A stretch of 64,000 nt of DNA from Aquimarina macrocephali JAMB N27 (GTDB lineage Bacteria > Bacteroidota > Bacteroidia > Flavobacteriales > Flavobacteriaceae), in the NCBI RefSeq assembly GCF_000520995.1, contig NZ_JACA01000014.1:62001-126000 (forward strand). Direction: 5' to 3'. Both the position numbers and the translations under genes were made by a program. Below are positions 62,665 through 64,000 of this stretch, in pieces (the first letter of the stretch is position 1; every line of letters starts with the position of its first letter). The notes under the pieces are model-generated. The model was not told the DNA's origin. It worked only from the letters and a program-made list of their open reading frames with translations, and made no database searches.

Positions 62665-64000
62665 ATGGCCCGATTAATTACTATCATTATTATTCTATTA
62701 TTGTCTTTTCTCAACTCTTTCTCTCAATCCTTGAAAGGTGAAATTATTGATATAGATACTAATGAGCCAATACCTTACGCAACTGTAATTTTAAAAAACC
62801 AAAAAGGAGAATTTTTAGAAGGTGTAACAACCGATGATAATGGTGTTTATAGTATAGATTATCAAAGTGGTAAATATGATGTAGAAGCAAGTTTTATTGG
62901 ATATGAAACATATATGTCTTCTGTTGTAATTGATAAAAACACCACTTTGGATATTACCATGAAAACAGAAGCAACAACACTGGATGAAGTAACTCTTGTA
63001 GCAGAAGAAACCACAGTAAAGCAGTTAATTGATAAAAAAGTAGTGCATGTAGGAAAAGATTTATTATCAGGTGGGGGAGATGCAGCAACTGTATTAAGTC
63101 AATTATCCGAAGTGCAGGCAGATCAAAATGGTAATATTAGTTTAAGAGGAAGTCAAAATGTAAATGTATTAGTTAATGGTAAACCATCACCATTAAGTAC
63201 AACAGAACTATTGCAACAAATTCCCTCTGATGAAATCAATAAAATTGAGATCATAACATCACCATCTGCAAAATATCAAGCTAATGGTCTTACCGGAATT
63301 ATTAATATCATTACCAATAAAAAAGTAAGGAAAGGGGTTGTCATAACTACAAGTCTAAATGGAAATTCTCTGGGAAGTCACGGTGCAAATGGTGGAATTA
63401 ATTATGGACGATCTAAAACCAGTTATAGATTTGGAGGTTCTTATAAGAAGAATATATTCGAAAATGAAAATACCCAAAATCGATCGGGAATTCAACCATT
63501 TACACAGTTAAGTGATTTTAAATTTAATGGAGATGTGTATAAAGTTAATGGAGGCATTGACTGGTTTCCAAATGATGATAATGAATTTTCTTTAGGTTTG
63601 GATTATACTGATAACGGACATATATTGGATAATAAGGCTAATATAATTCAGAATGATGTCACTACTTTTCAAAATATTTTAGGGAGTCATTCTCATAAAA
63701 CATTTAATGCAAATGGTAATTATAGACGTTATTTTAAGGAGAAAGAAAATTTTCTTGAAATTGATATTCAGTTATCCGATAATGCAAATATTCTAAAAAG
63801 TGATTTTAGACCAAATCTTGAGATTACTGATAACGCTACTGATAATGATGTTTTTATTACAAGTCTGGCAATGGATTATTCGGGAGCACTAAGTGAGAAA
63901 TTTAAAATTGAAGCAGGAACGTTTTGGAATCGACAAAATCTCGATAATTCACGCTCTTTTTTTGATGCAAATAATATTCCTTTATCACAAGAAAGTTTTG
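62665..64000 (+). CDS. TonB-dependent receptor, outer-membrane beta-barrel type (cut by window edge)
   Basis: The frame is open from the ATG at 62665 to the window end (about 445 residues), so the gene continues to the right. The signal peptide (LITIIIILLLSFLNSFSQ) is followed by a carboxypeptidase regulatory-like domain (GEIIDIDTNEPIPYATVIL), a TonB-receptor plug (LSQLSEVQADQNGNISLRGS, NVLVNGKPSPLS, EIITSPSAKYQANGLTGIINI) and the start of the barrel (NYGRSKTSYRFGGS). There is no STN domain, unlike the preceding receptor. It starts 157 bases after the DUF4249 gene and may be a separate unit. The ligand is unknown. Confidence 0.93.
   Translation, partial: MARLITIIIILLLSFLNSFSQSLKGEIIDIDTNEPIPYATVILKNQKGEFLEGVTTDDNGVYSIDYQSGKYDVEASFIGYETYMSSVVIDKNTTLDITMKTEATTLDEVTLVAEETTVKQLIDKKVVHVGKDLLSGGGDAATVLSQLSEVQADQNGNISLRGSQNVNVLVNGKPSPLSTTELLQQIPSDEINKIEIITSPSAKYQANGLTGIINIITNKKVRKGVVITTSLNGNSLGSHGANGGINYGRSKTSYRFGGSYKKNIFENENTQNRSGIQPFTQLSDFKFNGDVYKVNGGIDWFPNDDNEFSLGLDYTDNGHILDNKANIIQNDVTTFQNILGSHSHKTFNANGNYRRYFKEKENFLEIDIQLSDNANILKSDFRPNLEITDNATDNDVFITSLAMDYSGALSEKFKIEAGTFWNRQNLDNSRSFFDANNIPLSQESF

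Overview
The window looks like chromosomal DNA of a marine Bacteroidetes bacterium of the Flavobacteriaceae, plausibly Aquimarina-like; the genus is an inference. The DNA is AT-rich. Two genes carry a textbook Bacteroidetes promoter (TTTG, 19 bases, TAnnTTTG). The gene content also fits: a type IX secretion sorting domain, a FecI/FecR/TonB-receptor locus with a DUF4249 lipoprotein, LytS/LytTR pairs, and ABC permeases fused to M1 peptidases. I found no rRNA, tRNA, CRISPR array, insertion sequence or phage.

Layout. 1-5 kb: the end of an unknown gene, then a leftward operon (cupin, short-chain dehydrogenase, PhzF-like isomerase, Asp/Glu racemase, MDR reductase) behind an ArsR regulator, with matching inverted repeats in front of the regulator and the cupin gene. 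A 63-residue Cys-rich peptide with a Bacteroidetes-type leader follows. 5-16 kb: secreted M28 peptidase, rRNA methyltransferase, OmpA lipoprotein, M23/LysM peptidase, a histidine-kinase-like protein whose phospho-acceptor His is Gln, an ECF sigma factor with a membrane companion, and an astacin lipoprotein with chitin-binding-like modules. 16-22 kb: SRPBCC/ArsR pair, fatty acid hydroxylase family protein, secreted cupin, exported methyltransferase, and an aldehyde dehydrogenase followed by a DUF779 gene broken by an in-frame TGA.

22.1-24.0 kb is the most interesting locus. A 135-residue protein with two Cys-rich copies of the same module sits 8 bases before a 484-residue enzyme that appears to fuse a DUF692 (MNIO) oxidase to a DUF2063-like partner domain. 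This has the form of a compact peptide-modification system.

27.5-57 kb holds three modules (C, A, B) that each pair an ABC exporter with a LytS-type kinase and a LytTR regulator. In A and B the permease carries a C-terminal M1 peptidase domain. Short direct repeats 21 bases apart lie in front of modules C and B, and module A shares an 11-base word with B; these may be the regulators' binding sites. Between the modules lie an LRR protein, secreted proteins, AraC, Lrp and small XRE regulators, an S41 peptidase, and a VTT membrane protein next to a probable phospholipid methyltransferase.

57.3-64 kb: an ECF sigma factor, a FecR anti-sigma factor, a TonB receptor with an N-terminal STN signalling domain and a DUF4249 lipoprotein form a surface-signalling uptake locus. 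A second TonB-dependent receptor runs off the right edge.
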